Assembly: GCF_009017415.1 (NCBI RefSeq)
Contig: NC_092406.1
Coordinates: 2,418,001 to 2,482,000, forward strand
Direction of reading: 5' to 3'
Source: Aspergillus flavus
Taxonomy: Eukaryota; Ascomycota; Eurotiomycetes; Eurotiales; Aspergillaceae
Length of the DNA stretch: 64,000 bases
A program made the position numbers and the translations under genes. The notes under the pieces are model-generated. The model saw only the letters and a list, made by a program, of their open reading frames with translations, was not told the origin of the DNA and ran no database searches. Of this stretch, positions 1-11,485 are shown in pieces; the stretch's first letter is position 1; each line of letters starts with the position of its first letter.

Positions 1-16
1 AACGCTAACCTTAGAT

Positions 17-1943
17 TCATGCATTGATATCTGGACGCCATCTCCGACCCATGAAGTGGAGGCAGAGAGTCGGAATAACACTGACACCCACGAGGAGAGC
101 GCACCCAACACCCGCACTTGCGGCCACACCGACCGATTCAAACATAGGCGGAAACCTGAGCTTCGTTAGCTATTGCACTCCTAAATCGCGACGTGACCCT
201 TTTTCGACTTACCAAAACGGCCCTAAGAAACCCCAGATCTGTCGAACGAACGTGATACACACTCCGACACTGGCAGCTTCGGTGGGATAGCAGTCCACGG
301 CGTACGTGATAAGGACGGTGGTTACAATCTGGTTGCCGGCAGCTCCAATAGCGATACCGATGATAGGTGCTACGTTCCAGTGGCCTGATGCAGATTCCTG
401 AGTGCACACCAGGAAGACGATCAGACCTACAATGGAACAGATGAAGCCAATGTAGCTGAGCCACAGACGGTGCTCTGGCTCGGGTTTCCGCTGGATCTTC
501 TTTGCTCGTGTGTTCATCCAGAGGTCCGATAGTCTACCTCCTAATTGCTCGCCAATGACGGAGCCGATAATGGGACCCAGGAACTGCATACCGAGTTGCT
601 CGGTGTTCAGCTCGAACTTTTCCTGGAGTAGTTCTGGTACTTCAACGGTCGCCAACACGTTGCTCAATAAGAAAACCATTGCGTACGCCGCGGCTGGGAT
701 CATAACAGAGGGATACATAACCATGGTAAGAGGCTTAACGAACTCCCACCACGAGAAGGGAGTCGGGTCGATTCGACGGAGTGAAAGATACTCTCTCTTC
801 CACGCAGCTTGGTTGGGGTTGACATTGCTGCCAACATACCGAGTTTCTGGGCCCAAGAAGAGATACAAGACGAACTGGACACCGTTGACCTGATCGATGA
901 AATTTTGTTAGCGAATGGCTGTCAGCACGAGCGTGTATCAGGGTGGTAGACGAACTATTGCTAGGACCCAGTAGATCCACACGTAGCCTGCCCGATATGC
1001 GACAAAACCAAAGATAAATGGACCGAGGGGAATTCCCAAGGTGACCAACAGTGTCCATACACCCATGTACTTGGCACGGTCTCTCTTAAAATAGGTCTCC
1101 ATCACAACAGCACTTCCAATAGCTTAATATGATTGTCAGCTCAAATGCTTCCGAGATCAGATCAGAAATCTGTCTTACCAGACGCTGGAGAGATGAAAAA
1201 TGCTTGCAAAGCTCTACAGGCGGCAGTTGATGCATAGTCTGTGCTTTTTGCACACCCCACATTACATACTAGACTGCACATCAGGGAGATAAGGAAGATG
1301 GGACGACGTCCATAGCGATTAGACATGGGCTTCCAGAACAGCGGGGCCCCGCCCAAGATGGCGATCTGGAGCGATGTCAGATAACTCGCTTTCTGGACGG
1401 TAACGTTGTACTCCTCCGCAATCCTGTTTACTATCTGTTAGTGAAAATGGAACCCTAAATGGCTGATTCAAGATGCCCTCTTACGTTGCATAAGCTGGAA
1501 TGATACCAGCAGCAGCAAAGGTACCCATACATGCGTGAATAGCTACCAAAACTAGATTGGCCAGTTTCTGCATAGATTCAAAGCTAGTCAGTCACCGGTC
1601 CAGAAGAGTTCATGCAACATCTCGTTGCTCAAAAGCATTATTTGAGGCAAAAGTGAGTACTAACCTTCCAGGACGGCCAGTTGTACGGATCTGCTGGATC
1701 CATGCTAGGGATGGGATCGAGTTCTAGTGTGCCGTGACGCTCCAACAGGTAGTCTCTGTGTGCTTTTGAAATGCGAGATTCCACGATATCGGAATAACTT
1801 GTAGGGATGGCTCCCGCCGTGCTCTCTACAAAGTCCACATCCACTTTCCCCGGCTGAGTGGCATCTTGGACGTCGTCATTTTGATGAGGCCTCTGCATCT
1901 CCATTGACGCAGTCATGTTGGATGAGCTCCTGAATAGGGGCAC
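17..1943 (-). CDS. DHA1-type MFS transporter (drug/polyamine:H+ antiporter-like)
   Basis: Predicted plasma-membrane transporter of the major facilitator superfamily. Six exons (1943-1665, 1567-1485, 1423-1179, 1122-956, 889-213, 155-17) join in frame to 529 aa. The hydrophilic N-terminus ends in DPADPYNWPSWK, a typical lead-in to TM1 of fungal DHA1 carriers. A loop MSNRYGRRP follows the TM2-TM3 region, where the family carries its conserved G-x-x-x-D/N-R-x-G-R-R loop. The second half has GGRLSDLWM (second-half loop) and a last helix ending MGRRWR. The final exon was found from a GTAAGT donor and a CTAAC branch site ahead of CAG; it supplies TM12 and a TGA at 17. Substrate is not predictable. 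It diverges from the C2H2 regulator at 2839, which may control it (inference). Confidence 0.85.
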
Positions 1944-2838
1944 AGCCGGGGTTAAACTTGAATCTTTGTTAATCTGAGTAGAGGGCTCAACCTTTCTGCA
2001 ACTAAGGGCCTCCAGGGTTAGAATGGATGAAAATGGGTGTAACGAGGAAGAGGGGTTCCAAAATAGTCCACGAGGATGCGGATAACCCGTTATTCACATA
2101 TGTCTACAGGCAGCAGACTCTAACCGAAGAGTTAGGGATTGGACAGTCCCACGCAAACTCACGCGGCCGGGGTATCGGGCCTATCATTTCTGCATTGGGG
2201 TGGGCACTCTCGCCTGGGGTAAGGGCAGAGATTGACCAATCCATCCTCTGTGTGGAGTTATGCGGAGTATGATTTCATAATACTATCGACTCATAGGAGC
2301 GACAATGGTCAGTCTTTTTTGTCATGCTCGGATAATCCAGTGTTAGTCCATTGGATGAACCAAATTCGCAGCTCACCGGGGGGCGTTATTGAGATAGCCG
2401 ATTGAGGATCCCGAAAACCCCAGGGGATACGCGGTCCCATACAAATCAAAACTCTCCGGCTCGTTACGGGTACTGTGTACGCCGTACGGGCCACGGCAGA
2501 CTCGGAGATGGATAAGTATTTTGGAGTTAGCCATGCAATGGGAGTCTGAAGATTGGTCAATTGGACTCCAGTCTGGAATGCTCTTCAACGACTAAGCCAG
2601 ATTGAGCAGGCTATCCTCACGTGCCAAGCAAACCGTCCCATTGCCACCGCCCCACAATTCACTCTCGAAAAGGCTCCTTTACATACTCCCCACGACCCAC
2701 TCGTCAATGACAAGTCCAGTCCCCGAACTCGCTACCCTTATGCATAAACTCAGAGGGTGATCGTAATGATACTGATTCATTCGACTTAACCTGCGGTCGT
2801 TGCTTCTATTGATCCTCCAAAGCACTACGACGTTAACC
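1944..2838. promoter_or_regulatory. Divergent intergenic region, MFS transporter / C2H2 regulator
   Basis: This 895-bp stretch lies between two divergently transcribed start codons and must hold both promoters. I see no convincing coding sequence; the short open frames here have no protein-like composition. No specific operator could be assigned. Confidence 0.5.
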
Positions 2839-5392
2839 ATGAAAGCATTGGTGTGTCGAGTCTGCCAGAAAGCCTTCTCGAAGGCTGAGCATCTGAGGGT
2901 ATTTGATCCGTATCTCATTCCCTTTCGGTGGAGACATTGCTAATGTCGGCACTTAGAGACATGAACGTTGCCGTAAGATATAGCCATTATGCCGTGATTT
3001 GTGCCGTGCTATTTGGGCGGGATTCCCGATCGCCATCTGCCCTAGCCCCTAAAGCTATACGATTGGGAAGCTGACCAGGGTATCAATACTCAAGATACGG
3101 GAGCCAAGCCATTCGTTTGCAAAGAATGTCGTCGACCTTTCGCCCGCCAAGACGCTCTTGCGCGCCATGAGAAATTACACGTTCGTGCTGCAGCCAACAC
3201 TAAGCCCTCTCGAGGGCAGCATGTACACGAGATCCCCCAGCCAACTTCTCTCGAGGCTCTCCCGCCATGGGACACCACGAAAGCCCCCGTAGATGCCGCT
3301 TCAACAGTGCCTGCACCAAGTCAGACATGGGATACTTCACAGCCCGAACAAAACTCTGGCTTGCAACATGCAGCTTCCGATCTTGATTTTACGCTGATAT
3401 GGCCCGATTCAGAGAGCCTGTTCCAAAGTATCATGTCATCAGACACAACAGATCAATGGCAGATGCCTTTGGGAGCACTGCCATTCCCACCCGTAGTCCA
3501 AGATGTGAACTCAATGAGCTTTGGGTCCCCGAATTCGTTCGACGATCGTAGCTCGTCAATAGGCACAATCCCTTCGGGTGGTAGTCACCAGGCTGTACGA
3601 GATGTCACAGAAATGGTGGCAAGCTCTGTAAGATCTTCCGAGCGCTACTATGCCTCCGAAGCAATGCTAACATTTTATCTCCACCAGTCCTCCAGTGTGA
3701 CAGCGGCAATCAAAGCAACGTCAATCACATCTGTGTTTCTGGATGAATGCTTGCACATGTTTTTTGTACGGTTCATTCCAACATTCCCCATCTTACATCG
3801 GGCTACGTTCGTTTTTCGGGAGTGCACCCATCCACTTCTTCTAAATGCGATGGCTTTGGGTTCCTTGTACCTGGGCCCAAAAGATGCAGTTGCAAAAGTA
3901 AGCTGTCCTGGTCGTAGAAAGAACCACAAGATCGTTAACGATATTGTAGGGGGAAGCGTTATGGCGGCTGGCACATACTGCTGTTGCTACCTCGGTATGT
4001 CTCCTTTTTCCCTTGGAAATCTTGGCCATACTTACGCCTACGTAGTGGCAATCGTTAATCACGCATCGTGGCCCCTATGATGCATGTAAAGGCGTCCAGC
4101 TTCTTATCACTGCCCTCCTCGGTCAGATATATGGTGCCCTATCCAAGGTTCGCTGTCACCACACCACAGGCTTGTTTTTGTACTTGAACTTACCTTTACT
4201 ACTACAGAATAGACTCATTCGCACCACGAGTCAAGTCTTCCGTCCACTCGGATTCCTCTGGGCCCGGCATTGCGGCATGTTAGATAGCGAACCCTTTTCC
4301 GTGGAGAGCTTGCCATTCCCCAACGCATCAATGGAAGAGAAAGAGCGTCAATGGCGAACATGGGCTGCACGAGAGATCCAACAGCGTGCATTGCTTGCGT
4401 ATCATGTTCTTGACGGTCTTGTTGCACAGATGTCAGGTGACGGTACATCGACGCGCCATGTTGCTAATCCCCTTATTCTCCCTAGCAGTGAAGCTGCATT
4501 TGATGCCAGCAACGTGGATGAATGGCTGGCACATATGCGCTCTCAACGGTTCGACCAACCATCCTTTCGATTGGTCTTCCGTTCTCTTTTCCCTCCAGTT
4601 AGTAGCTTTCGGCCTCTGGATTATCAGCTTTCTGCCTTCTCCCTTCGGGTCATTCTTGAAGGCCTACAGTCTCTGGTATCAGACTCGGACGAGAGTGACC
4701 TTGTAGCTGTGGGTGTCCCAGGGCGTTCGGATGTGAGAAGAGCTCTGGCTCAAGTGCATGAGACCGTCTCCATGAGCATTCACCTTTCCGCCGAAGAACG
4801 GCTCGAAGTTCTTCTCCGTTGGCATACTATATGCCTCGATACTATGATTAACTCGACCGTTCTTTGTAGGCATGTCTGTTCCTGCTACGACATTGCGCAA
4901 CATGTATCCGGAGGCTCTCGAACAGTTAAGCCCGGGTTTGATATGACGAAGTGGGTCTACACGCCTGATGCACGTCGTGCTTTGCTGCATGCTATTGCGA
5001 TTCAGGATATCATCGAACAACTTCCACGAGGACGAGCTCATGTAATTCATATGCCAAGCTCCCTCTTCGCGGCAGTGACAATCTATGTCGTGTTCTCGCT
5101 CGCCGGAGTGGCAACAATCCACCTCCCACGGACTATTGCTTGGCAGGACGCGCTTCTTTCGCATGCCGATTTGAACATAGGTTGTGACAGTAGTCGGGCA
5201 TCTACTGGCTCCGAAACAAGGCGCTTTGTTGAAGAAGGCCACACAGACTCACCACCTGGACTAGGAGCCGTGAGGAACCTGCTTTATGAGATGAATTCAA
5301 TGCAGAAGCTGTTCCGCTGTCTCATATCTCAGTGGGGCATTGCCCACGATATGGAAGAGATCGTTAACCAGTGGATTACCCTGTGTCATTAG
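2839..5392 (+). CDS. C2H2 zinc-finger transcription factor with fungal_trans domain
   Basis: Putative nuclear regulator of RNA polymerase II transcription. Exons 2839-2898, 2957-2972, 3095-3897, 3950-3994, 4046-4147 and 4208-5392 give 736 aa. Two adjacent C2H2 fingers fill residues 6-54: C6, C9, H22, H26 and C34, C37, H50, H54, with the linker HTGAKPF and the second-finger signature RQDALARHEKLH. Finger-one residues RHERC and the first base of the H26 codon come from a 16-nt exon; without it the finger is out of frame. The middle region matches the fungal-specific transcription factor domain (PF04082 type), with GEALWRLAHTAVATS followed by HRGPYDACKGVQLL. A long helical C-terminus follows. 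The MFS transporter is divergent and a candidate target. Family call is firm, regulated pathway unknown. Confidence 0.88.
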
Positions 5393-6724
5393 GTCCCTTG
5401 CATCATTTAAATTATCTCATCACGGTCCGGCGTTGGTGGCATTCTCCGAGCGGTTGCATGGCATGATACTTGATATAAGGAAATATAGGTATATAGACGT
5501 TCCTACTGTTTGCATATAGGAGAGAGCCTGTGGACGAATATATGTACTGCTACTATGGGAAGACGCATTTATTAATTCTTTTTTTCTAGTTCACTGAGTG
5601 TCTGATTTTTTTTTTGTATTTTAAGCCCTTCTTGAAACCCTTTGTGTCACAAACCGTACGAAATACGCCATTCCATATCATATGGCTTGGAAATAATCAG
5701 TAAGAACCAACCGACCAGCCTTCTCATCCTTTACAGATCTCCAATATTACAGTCTGAGATGCTACACCCCATTGGCCGTTTACTGAGACGGAAAAATGCC
5801 GCCAATTGGCTCGCAGTGCACCAGTTTGCTCATCCACCACAGTACTTGGTCTCAATGTTTGAACTCTTAATATTAATCTCGCACGAGCTCGATGGCAATC
5901 TCCACCAACGACAACCTTCAGCCAGGAAACCGGACTTTCTTCAACTCCAACCCCATCGAGACAAACAATCCAAGCCTACCGGGGTCCAGAAAACAAAGCC
6001 ACACTACGCAACGCGAATCAAAGCGCTGCTGAATTTAAGCTGACTACATCCTGGAAAAGGCGAACCGACAGTATGGCGGTCGAACTTCGGTAACCTTATA
6101 AACTACGCAAGGGGGTGAGCAATTGCATGTGGTAGTGTCGTTACCCCGAAGGCTTAGGGCAAGCTGGGGGGATGACGTTCCCGCGCAAGGGATATGCAGT
6201 GTATGCAGCGTGGAATGGCGGTATGGGGTTACTGGGCTCAGCTTTATATACGTATTCTTCGGTCTATTGGTGGTTTCTGAGCGGTTCTTTGATATGTGGA
6301 ATAGGTGTTGACTCGTATTGACAATAAATAATCGAACTCTCTATCTTCGGGATGAAAAATGCATAACGAAGATTGCTTTGTGCAGTGTAATCCAAAACTT
6401 TGTAACATGAAAACTGAAGACAGAGTATGCGATGCCAAGTGTGCCAATTTATATGCAAGGGGTATCTCCGGGCAGTCTAATGCAATCTGATGCGCAATGA
6501 CAACGCTACCAATGGTAGGGATGATGAGATAGCGAGGAAAGGTAGGACAAAAAATAGAGGTATATCAATGCATGCAATGCCGCCCAAACTTACTGAAAAA
6601 AGGATGAAAAGGAAGATTTGAGAGAAGGGCGGTGTCGTAAGAAAACGCAGAGATGAGAACTATACCGCTGAGTGCGCCTTAACCAAAGAAAAAAAGATAA
6701 GAAAAAAATTGTTCCGTATGCGTT
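5393..6724. other. Intergenic, no gene recognised
   Basis: A 1.3-kb stretch between the 3' end of the zinc-finger gene and the 3' end of the gene at 6725-8011 (convergent). Open frames at 5642-6043 and 6123-6311 lack recognisable domains and splice context. I see nothing functional beyond the presumed 3' UTRs. Confidence 0.4.
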
Positions 6725-8011
6725 TCAGATCTTCTCAGGTTCGTCATTGTCTTCTCTCATTCTCGTAAAGGCTTTAGTTAGAGCCGTTCCAATTTCGCTG
6801 AATAAATCGCGCATGATGGATTCGGATTTCAATGCCGCGGGGCCCTGGGCCAGAACAGGATCCTTGAAGAGTGGTGCAACTCGCTCCCAGAGTTTGCCAA
6901 ACGTGTTCTCGACAGAACTGTCTACGGCTGTCGTGCCGTTCAAAGCAGATTCCTGGTTCAGAGTTATGGTGGCCGATGGATGGCTGGGCTCGTCTTGACG
7001 GAGACGATGAGCGGGACGATCATGGGCTGCGTCATCGTTGTCATCGTCGTCACGAGGTCGTTTGTTGCCGGCCTGAGTGTTGTGAGATGTCTCAGGGACA
7101 ACGCCTGGAGAAGCCTGAGGTTGAACGGCACCATTGGTTAATGGGGAGAGTTTCGGCCTCTCCTGTTGCTCCGTAGGCTGGCCTCTGTAGGAGGGAGTGT
7201 TAGACGGTGCGAGATGAATGCCACGAGGAGCGCCCGCCCGCTGACGGTACATAGAGATCTCGTTGAGCACCGGTGATTGGCTCGGAGACTGGGTATGGGA
7301 AAATGACTGGTGACTCGAGAAAGGCGGGCACCAGCTCAATGAAGGAATGCCGAATTTCGTTGGTAAAGGGTCCATCTCTGCGGGTGGCGGAAGGCTTTCA
7401 ACCCAATTTGAGACCCGAGTGTACTTGATCAGTTGCTGAACTGATCCCCGAAGTGGCGGGGCTTCTTCGGGTTTTTCGGCCGCTTTCAAGGCGACTTCAT
7501 GGCGCACAGGCCGTCCCAACTTTCTATCGCACGAGCCCATCCAGGAATCAACGTCGTCTGCGACTTCGCTGTGCATGTCACACTCCGGAATGTGATTATA
7601 TTTGTAAGCAGCCCAGTACGCCTTGCGTTTCGTGATATAGCCGATAATGCGTCGTCGACATGACTGCCACGAATATCGGCGGCCAGTTTGCTCCTGTAGT
7701 GCCGCGGAGATGCGAATCCAGAAACTTTTTGGGTAGTGTCCCAGTTCGTAATGGTCCATCATATTTCTACACAAACTTATGAGGCATTGTTGCTCGTTAA
7801 CAGTGAGTTGAATCCCCCGACCGGAGTGTTCAACTGCGACATCGTTGTAGAGTAAACCGGAAGTGACTTTTGATTCCGTTGGGGTGGAAGGATGATCGGT
7901 AATTCTGGCGGGGACATTGAACGATGTCTTGCTTATTCCATGATGGCCACGAAGGTGTCTCCAAATCGATTCTGACGAGGCCGACTCTTCTAAGGATTGT
8001 ACCAAAGCCAT
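6725..8011 (-). CDS. Uncharacterised protein with Myb/SANT-like helical domain
   Basis: Single-exon model of 428 aa starting at an ATG at 8011. I do not recognise a characterised orthologue. Residues about 68-140 form a compact helical block with regularly spaced aromatic and basic residues (LTVNEQQCLISLCRNMM, then FWIRISAALQEQTGRRYSW and RRIIGYITKRKAYW), which resembles the Myb/SANT or trihelix DNA-binding fold. After residue 190 the protein is low in complexity and rich in P, S, Q and D, with an acidic patch DDDDNDD and a predicted helical C-terminal end containing LFSEIGTALTKAF. Likely nuclear. It lies next to the thioesterase-like gene and 2.7 kb from the first of six small Myb-like genes, to which its domain may be distantly related (inference). 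Confidence 0.7.
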   Translation of the reverse strand: MALVQSLEESASSESIWRHLRGHHGISKTSFNVPARITDHPSTPTESKVTSGLLYNDVAVEHSGRGIQLTVNEQQCLISLCRNMMDHYELGHYPKSFWIRISAALQEQTGRRYSWQSCRRRIIGYITKRKAYWAAYKYNHIPECDMHSEVADDVDSWMGSCDRKLGRPVRHEVALKAAEKPEEAPPLRGSVQQLIKYTRVSNWVESLPPPAEMDPLPTKFGIPSLSWCPPFSSHQSFSHTQSPSQSPVLNEISMYRQRAGAPRGIHLAPSNTPSYRGQPTEQQERPKLSPLTNGAVQPQASPGVVPETSHNTQAGNKRPRDDDDNDDAAHDRPAHRLRQDEPSHPSATITLNQESALNGTTAVDSSVENTFGKLWERVAPLFKDPVLAQGPAALKSESIMRDLFSEIGTALTKAFTRMREDNDEPEKI

Positions 8012-9177
8012 GACTTCTTGTGCGAAAACCCTTCACGGTTCCTCCTCCTCTTGAGATCGTGGGTCGGAGAGAAAGACATTGCGGGAGGATCGGAGAAGAA
8101 GAAAATCAATCTTTCGCCCCCCGAAAACTTTCGCGCCGCGTCCGTGTGCCGACACGTGATCGTTGGGCAGCGAATTAGTATGGAACGATCCTCAGCCTCC
8201 TATTTTTTCTCCTGATCTTGGAGTGGGAATGTAAGTCTGCCTAATAGAGCCGATCGAACCTGATCTACGGGATAAGTTATTTAGTTGTTATTAGTTGTAT
8301 GGGGTTTCCCTCCAACCGAAGCTGTGGACTGCGGGTTTCCTGTTGTTTCGTTCACCGCCGCGGGCCAGAAAGAACATACCAATATTACCCGATCAGGGAT
8401 GGGGAAGGATCATTAATTACCGATACATGGTACCGTACTTTGGGTTCCATGTCTGCCTCGACATCTGATCTTGGGCACGATCCAAGTGATTTGACGAACC
8501 TCATTTCGCATCCCAATTCGAAAAGTTACATGGAAATCCTGCGTGTCCTCCGCTTTCATTCCCGATTGGGAATCCATGTCTCCGCCGAACTATGAGGGGG
8601 GGAGGCGACTTGACTCGTTGCATCATTGCTTCTCCATTCGTTCAGGGGCTGCGCAGGCGAAGTACTTGTACACTACCTCGGCTGTGCTCAATAAAATATG
8701 TATCTCCATCTGACTAGTACTTTGTGCCTCACCATTCTCTACCGTTCGGCGTACTCGGAAATTAATAATAGACGAGGTATACTCCTGGATTAGGGGTCAC
8801 ATTCTTCATCACGCCGCGTTCGGCAATATCAAGGATCAACCCTCCCAAACTAGGGTACGAGAGGATCGAGGTCTCGCCGTCGACAACGCTACTCGCTTCG
8901 TCTCAATTAGGGTAATTTGCTGCCAACTGCCCACGAGTCAATGGTTTCTCTTAGTAGCACCCTTTGCTGCTGATCGCTGCAATTTGGTCAAAAGCGCAGA
9001 AAACCCACGCCTCGGCAATTTTCTGTGTCACTAAATCGTTAAATGATTGCGACACTACATATGCAGCTAGAACCCCAGCGGGCTTGTCCCTGATCTGAAG
9101 GCGTGGACATTTTCAAGACACTGTATTGAATTGAACTCTCCCTGAAAAACCCCGTCTGAACTATTGACCGATCGGAA
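8012..9177. promoter_or_regulatory. Divergent intergenic region
   Basis: A 1.17-kb stretch between the start of the 428-aa protein gene (-) and the start of the thioesterase-like gene (+). It should carry both promoters. The open frame at 8299-8595 has no recognisable content. Nothing else stands out. Confidence 0.4.
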
Positions 9178-10215
9178 ATGGCGTCTCATCCCATATCCGC
9201 CTCCCCCTTGTTGCAGGCAGTGTCATCCATAGCTCTTGAGAAAGGTACACGAGATCAATTCGTGGCAAACATTTCCCCAGAATGGTGCACACAACAGTAT
9301 GTCCGACAGCGTGGAAGCAAGCTAACCAGTCGAGTAAAAAGACTGACTAGAGCAGCTCTGTACTGGGTGGTTACCTTAATGCATTAATGCTTTCCGCCGC
9401 ACAAAAGTTGAACGCCCTTGAATTTGGCGAAGAACGGTTTCCCGACCCCATCCATGTCTTCGTGCAGTTTCTGCACATGGTTTCTCCTGGACAGGTGGTG
9501 GTGACCTGCAAACACCTCCGGGTCTCTTCTCGGCAGTGCGTGGTAAGGGTAGAAGTAGCGAGAACTACAGCGTCCGGGAAACCAAGTACTCCTGCTACCG
9601 TGGGGATCGTTACATGCGCCAACATCTCGAAAGAGGAAGGCCTTACGCAACACAGTAAGCCGGCTTTCGCTGTCCCACTTCCGAACCGACGCACCGAGTG
9701 TGTCAAGATTGACGACCCCGTGGTCGACTCAACCCCAGTGACGAGTAAACTGAATTGGGTTTCACCGAAAGCAGCCAATGGCCTTTGGGGCCACCGTGTC
9801 GGGGGTCATCACCGCGAGGTGTGGGTGTCATTCCGCGATGGCTCTAACATCTCCGACCTTCTTCATCTGGCTTTGTTGTCAGACATGGTAAGCGGTTACG
9901 CGTCCTCCGTATAGAAGGTATATAGCTGGCAGTATCTGACTGTTGAGATAGCCGTTGCAACCTCCTGCAACGCACCAAGCAGGATTCTACTTCAAGTATG
10001 CGTTATCCACCCTGTGTATGACAGTAGAATTCAAAAAGCGTCCAGACCCATCTACGCAGTGGGTCATGATTCGGTCAAACTCGCATTTGGTTGCCAATGG
10101 CCGGTACGACGTCAACATCCAGATTCTCGATGAAGAAGGTAATATTCTTGCGTTGAGTAACCATGTAGTATATGTTTCGGAGCTTCGAACCCGTGGCAAG
10201 GGAGCAAAATTATGA
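9178..10215 (+). CDS. Acyl-CoA thioesterase-like (double hotdog) protein
   Basis: Three exons (9178-9296, 9356-9887, 9952-10215) encode 304 aa. The N-terminal section ISPEWCTQHSVLGGYLNALM matches the start of fungal thioesterase-superfamily proteins (4HBT_3/TesB-like double hotdog), where the W-C...G-G-Y segment leads into the first hotdog helix. The join across intron one (donor GTATGT at 9297, CTGAC branch, AG at 9355) is what restores that motif. The second half has ATHQAGFYFKYALSTLCMTV and ends in a beta-rich segment SNSHLVANGRYDVNIQILDE, as expected for the second hotdog. Such proteins hydrolyse acyl-CoA or act in related acyl-thioester chemistry; the substrate cannot be deduced. No C-terminal peroxisomal SKL-type signal is present (ends GAKL). 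Confidence 0.8.
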
Positions 10216-10680
10216 GCGTGTACTCGTTAGAAAAGTATATAATATCACTCCGTTAATGACCGTCAGTATGTGACAGCAAGAGCCAAGCTGGAAGACTGAG
10301 TAACCCGATGAGCTAAGCCGAGGGCCGGCGCTTTGTGACAGAAGACTGTTTTTATCAATTTCATTTTCTTCCTGAGATTAACATTATCTACATATCTTTT
10401 GACATGTATCTTGCAACCAAACCCAATAGTAACAACTGAAATGCATATATTGACACTTATTACTCAGTTCCTTTTGCCCCTGTCTGTGACATGTCAGCCA
10501 GTGCGACAGTCACACAAATCGTTTGTCTTGTTTACCTCAGGTTGATAGCATCAAACTTTCCCCTTTGTACCCAGAGAAGATAGGTAGAAAGTAAAGAGAA
10601 ACTTGGATAGTGATTTTGTGGAATTGGTGCACATAAGTTCCATCAAAAGCAACGGATAATAGAGCATGCATGAAGAGAAC
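10216..10680. other. Convergent intergenic region
   Basis: 465 bp between the 3' ends of the thioesterase-like gene and the first Myb-like gene. It presumably holds both 3' UTRs and polyadenylation signals. I see no gene. Confidence 0.4.
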
Positions 10681-11485
10681 TTAAGCTGCTCCGCGATAAA
10701 TGTCGTCCATGTTGCCGCTGTGCTCATGTTTCAAGTAATCTCTGATCATACTGAATGGATCCTCATTCATCGCGACAGGGTAACGGGCTCCGTCATGACC
10801 CTGAATACCACGTGCAGGGGTCGACACTGCACTGGGTCCAAAGCCGCTAGTTTGTTCCTCCTTTTTGGGAGTCATGGCAGAAAAGAGACCAGCCGTATTG
10901 TGCTCAACTCTTTCCTTTTTAATCTTGATGCTTGGAGAATCAACAACCTTGACATCGTCCTCTCCGCTGTCAGAAGGAACACTAGGAATCTCAGGTTTAA
11001 TCTTCGACTCCTCCTCTGTATCGACATCATCGACATAGATTGCATCCATGGCAGATCTACCAGGCTTGGTATTTCGCTTGGCTGGGGTCTGGTGACAATT
11101 TCTGCTCCTGCTGGATGATGGGGTGCTCTTGGTGATGCCACGTGGGCCTCGAGGAGTTCTAGGGGTTGAAGTGGCGCTTCTACCTGATGTATAGTTGCGC
11201 CCTGCATTGCGGGGGATATCTGTGATGCCACGGCTGTGGGCTTCGTCTCTCAGCTCGTCTGCTATCTTGCGATAGCGGCGGAATCGGCCCTCGATAGAGT
11301 CATATGTCGATCCTTGTCCAAAAAAGAGAGCCATGGCGTGGTAGTCGAGCTGGGTGTGAAAGTTAGTATTTACACCGGGGTTGTATTAGGATGATGACGA
11401 CGGCTACCTTGAGATCTGGGTGGGCTGCAAGTAGAGATGCAATGAGACGGTCTATGCTCTCGTGGTTCTTCCAGTTCACCACCAT
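10681..11485 (-). CDS. Small Myb/SANT-like domain protein (paralogue A)
   Basis: Two exons (11485-11408, 11349-10681), 248 aa. The N-terminal 60 residues form a three-helix Myb/SANT-like unit: NWKNHESIDRLIASLLAAHP, then LDYHAMALFFGQGSTYDSIE and GRFRRYRKIADEL. This matches a fungal family of small nuclear proteins (Myb_DNA-bind_8-like; name recalled, not checked). The start at 11485 was chosen because it aligns with the MPxxW start of the next two paralogues; an in-frame ATG at 11599 is possible. The tail is S/T/P-rich with two acidic stretches and two psi-K-x-E motifs (IKPE, IKKE) that fit SUMO acceptor consensus. Divergent from paralogue B. Function unknown; DNA binding is inferred from fold only. 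Confidence 0.8.

Noticed and set aside
2890..3100. Degenerate or RIP-mutated first zinc finger in the regulator gene
   Set aside because: A single-intron model removes both histidines and looked like a decayed finger. Using the 16-nt exon at 2957-2972 restores a perfect C2H2 finger, so no decay is needed.
5985..6120. Possible 28S rRNA fragment (CTGAATTTAAGC-like string)
   Set aside because: Only about a dozen bases resemble the 28S start; flanking sequence does not match rRNA.
1..10215. Secondary-metabolite cluster (MFS transporter, zinc-finger regulator, thioesterase-like enzyme)
   Set aside because: There is no polyketide synthase, NRPS, terpene cyclase or prenyltransferase in the window, and flanking genes are housekeeping or regulatory.
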